This document shows, piece by piece, positions 63,735-64,000 of a stretch of DNA of 64,000 bases. Made by a program: the position numbers and the translations under genes. Within the stretch, counting starts at the first letter, position 1. Every line of letters starts with the position of its first letter. The DNA is from Mucilaginibacter empetricola (GTDB lineage Bacteria; Bacteroidota; Bacteroidia; Sphingobacteriales; Sphingobacteriaceae): positions 496,001 through 560,000 of the forward strand of contig NZ_JANUBZ010000001.1 in the NCBI RefSeq assembly GCF_024808665.1, in the 5' to 3' direction. The notes under the pieces were generated by a model that saw only the letters and a program-made list of their open reading frames with translations, was not told the DNA's origin and did not search any database.

Positions 63735-64000
63735 TTAAATATATTTTTTTAACTCGATCAATTCAAGTAGTTGCAATGGCCGACTACCGAATTTATTATC
63801 TGTAGGAAATTCGAATTTCTTCCCGGTAAGTATGAAGCCGCGCCGGATGTAATAATCAATCAATTCCTTTCTCAGGGAAATTACATCTAGCATTAAAACT
63901 GAAAGTCCTCGATTCATTGCCATGTCTTCGGCGTCACTCAGTATGAATTTACCGATGCCGTTTGCCTGTATTTCCGGCTTTACTGTCAGTAAACCAACAT
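63735..64000 (-). CDS. GNAT family N-acetyltransferase, 5' end outside the window
   Basis: The C-terminal part of a GNAT protein. In frame up to the window edge it reads GLLTVKPEIQANGIGKFILSDAEDMAMNRGLSVLMLDVISLRKELIDYYIRRGF, with the acetyl-CoA loop QANGIGK and the C-terminal RRGF. The N-terminal half lies beyond base 64000. Confidence 0.82.
   Translation of the reverse strand, partial: VGLLTVKPEIQANGIGKFILSDAEDMAMNRGLSVLMLDVISLRKELIDYYIRRGFILTGKKFEFPTDNKFGSRPLQLLELIELKKYI

Noticed and set aside
1..64000. CRISPR array, tRNA/rRNA genes, prophage or intact insertion sequence
   Set aside because: No regularly spaced repeats, no transposase or integrase motif and no recognisable RNA gene were found in either strand.

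Overview
The window looks like chromosomal DNA of a Bacteroidota bacterium of the Sphingobacteriaceae type (Mucilaginibacter/Pedobacter-like). The support is indirect: MacB/FtsX permeases beginning with the MFRNYFKIAWRN-type start, a SusC-like TonB plug module, an alpha-2-macroglobulin protein, AraC, Crp and ECF42 regulators typical of that family, secreted proteins whose signal peptides end in ...AQ or ...CQ, and TAnnTTTG-like -7 promoter boxes. I see no rRNA, tRNA, CRISPR array, prophage or intact insertion sequence. Composition is moderate GC, with visibly AT-richer stretches around 32-36 kb and 54-64 kb.

Layout. (1) 0-8.6 kb: a short-chain dehydrogenase and two tandem paralogues that fuse a membrane-anchored AraC-type regulator to a MacB/FtsX permease. 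The second copy is frameshifted. Matching terminators and a 115-bp remnant of the dehydrogenase 3' end show that this is a decaying segmental duplication. (2) 8.6-9.3 kb: two unknown small proteins. (3) 9.4-14.9 kb: the imuA-imuB-dnaE2 translesion mutagenesis operon, with a perfect inverted repeat in its promoter region. (4) 14.9-17.7 kb: an ABC1/UbiB-like kinase and two small lysine-rich paralogues. (5) 17.9-30.5 kb: one 4190-residue nonribosomal peptide synthetase, C-A-T / C-A-T-E / C-A(MT)-T-TE, whose three adenylation domains are almost identical and share the same predicted substrate code. The inferred product is a tripeptide of one repeated amino acid with the second residue D and the third N-methylated. 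(6) 31-38.5 kb: a secreted protein, then an AAA-ATPase/subtilase pair of the IetAS toxin-antitoxin/defence type bracketed by REP-like palindromic elements, then an HD protein, an AraC regulator and a small monooxygenase-like protein. (7) 38.6-41 kb: acyltransferase, Crp-like regulator and DoxX protein. (8) 41.1-47.3 kb: a giant alpha-2-macroglobulin with a thioester motif and an embedded TonB plug domain. (9) 47.5-48.6 kb: two broken Fic genes, one still preceded by palindromic operators. (10) 48.7-53.6 kb: AraC regulator, DinB protein, class D beta-lactamase and M1 metallopeptidase. (11) 53.8-64 kb: small metabolic and regulatory genes, including a LysR gene divergent from two small genes, SnoaL-like proteins, a DHCW cupin, a phosphoesterase, a Crp regulator, an esterase, an azoreductase-YCII-ECF42 sigma operon and two GNAT acetyltransferases, the last cut by the window edge.

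The most notable elements are the orphan NRPS with triplicated adenylation domains, the IetAS cassette inside a 6.2-kb segment flanked by direct copies of a two-hairpin element, the regulator-permease fusions, and the macroglobulin/TonB-plug fusion. All functional statements come from reading motifs by eye; no database search was possible.
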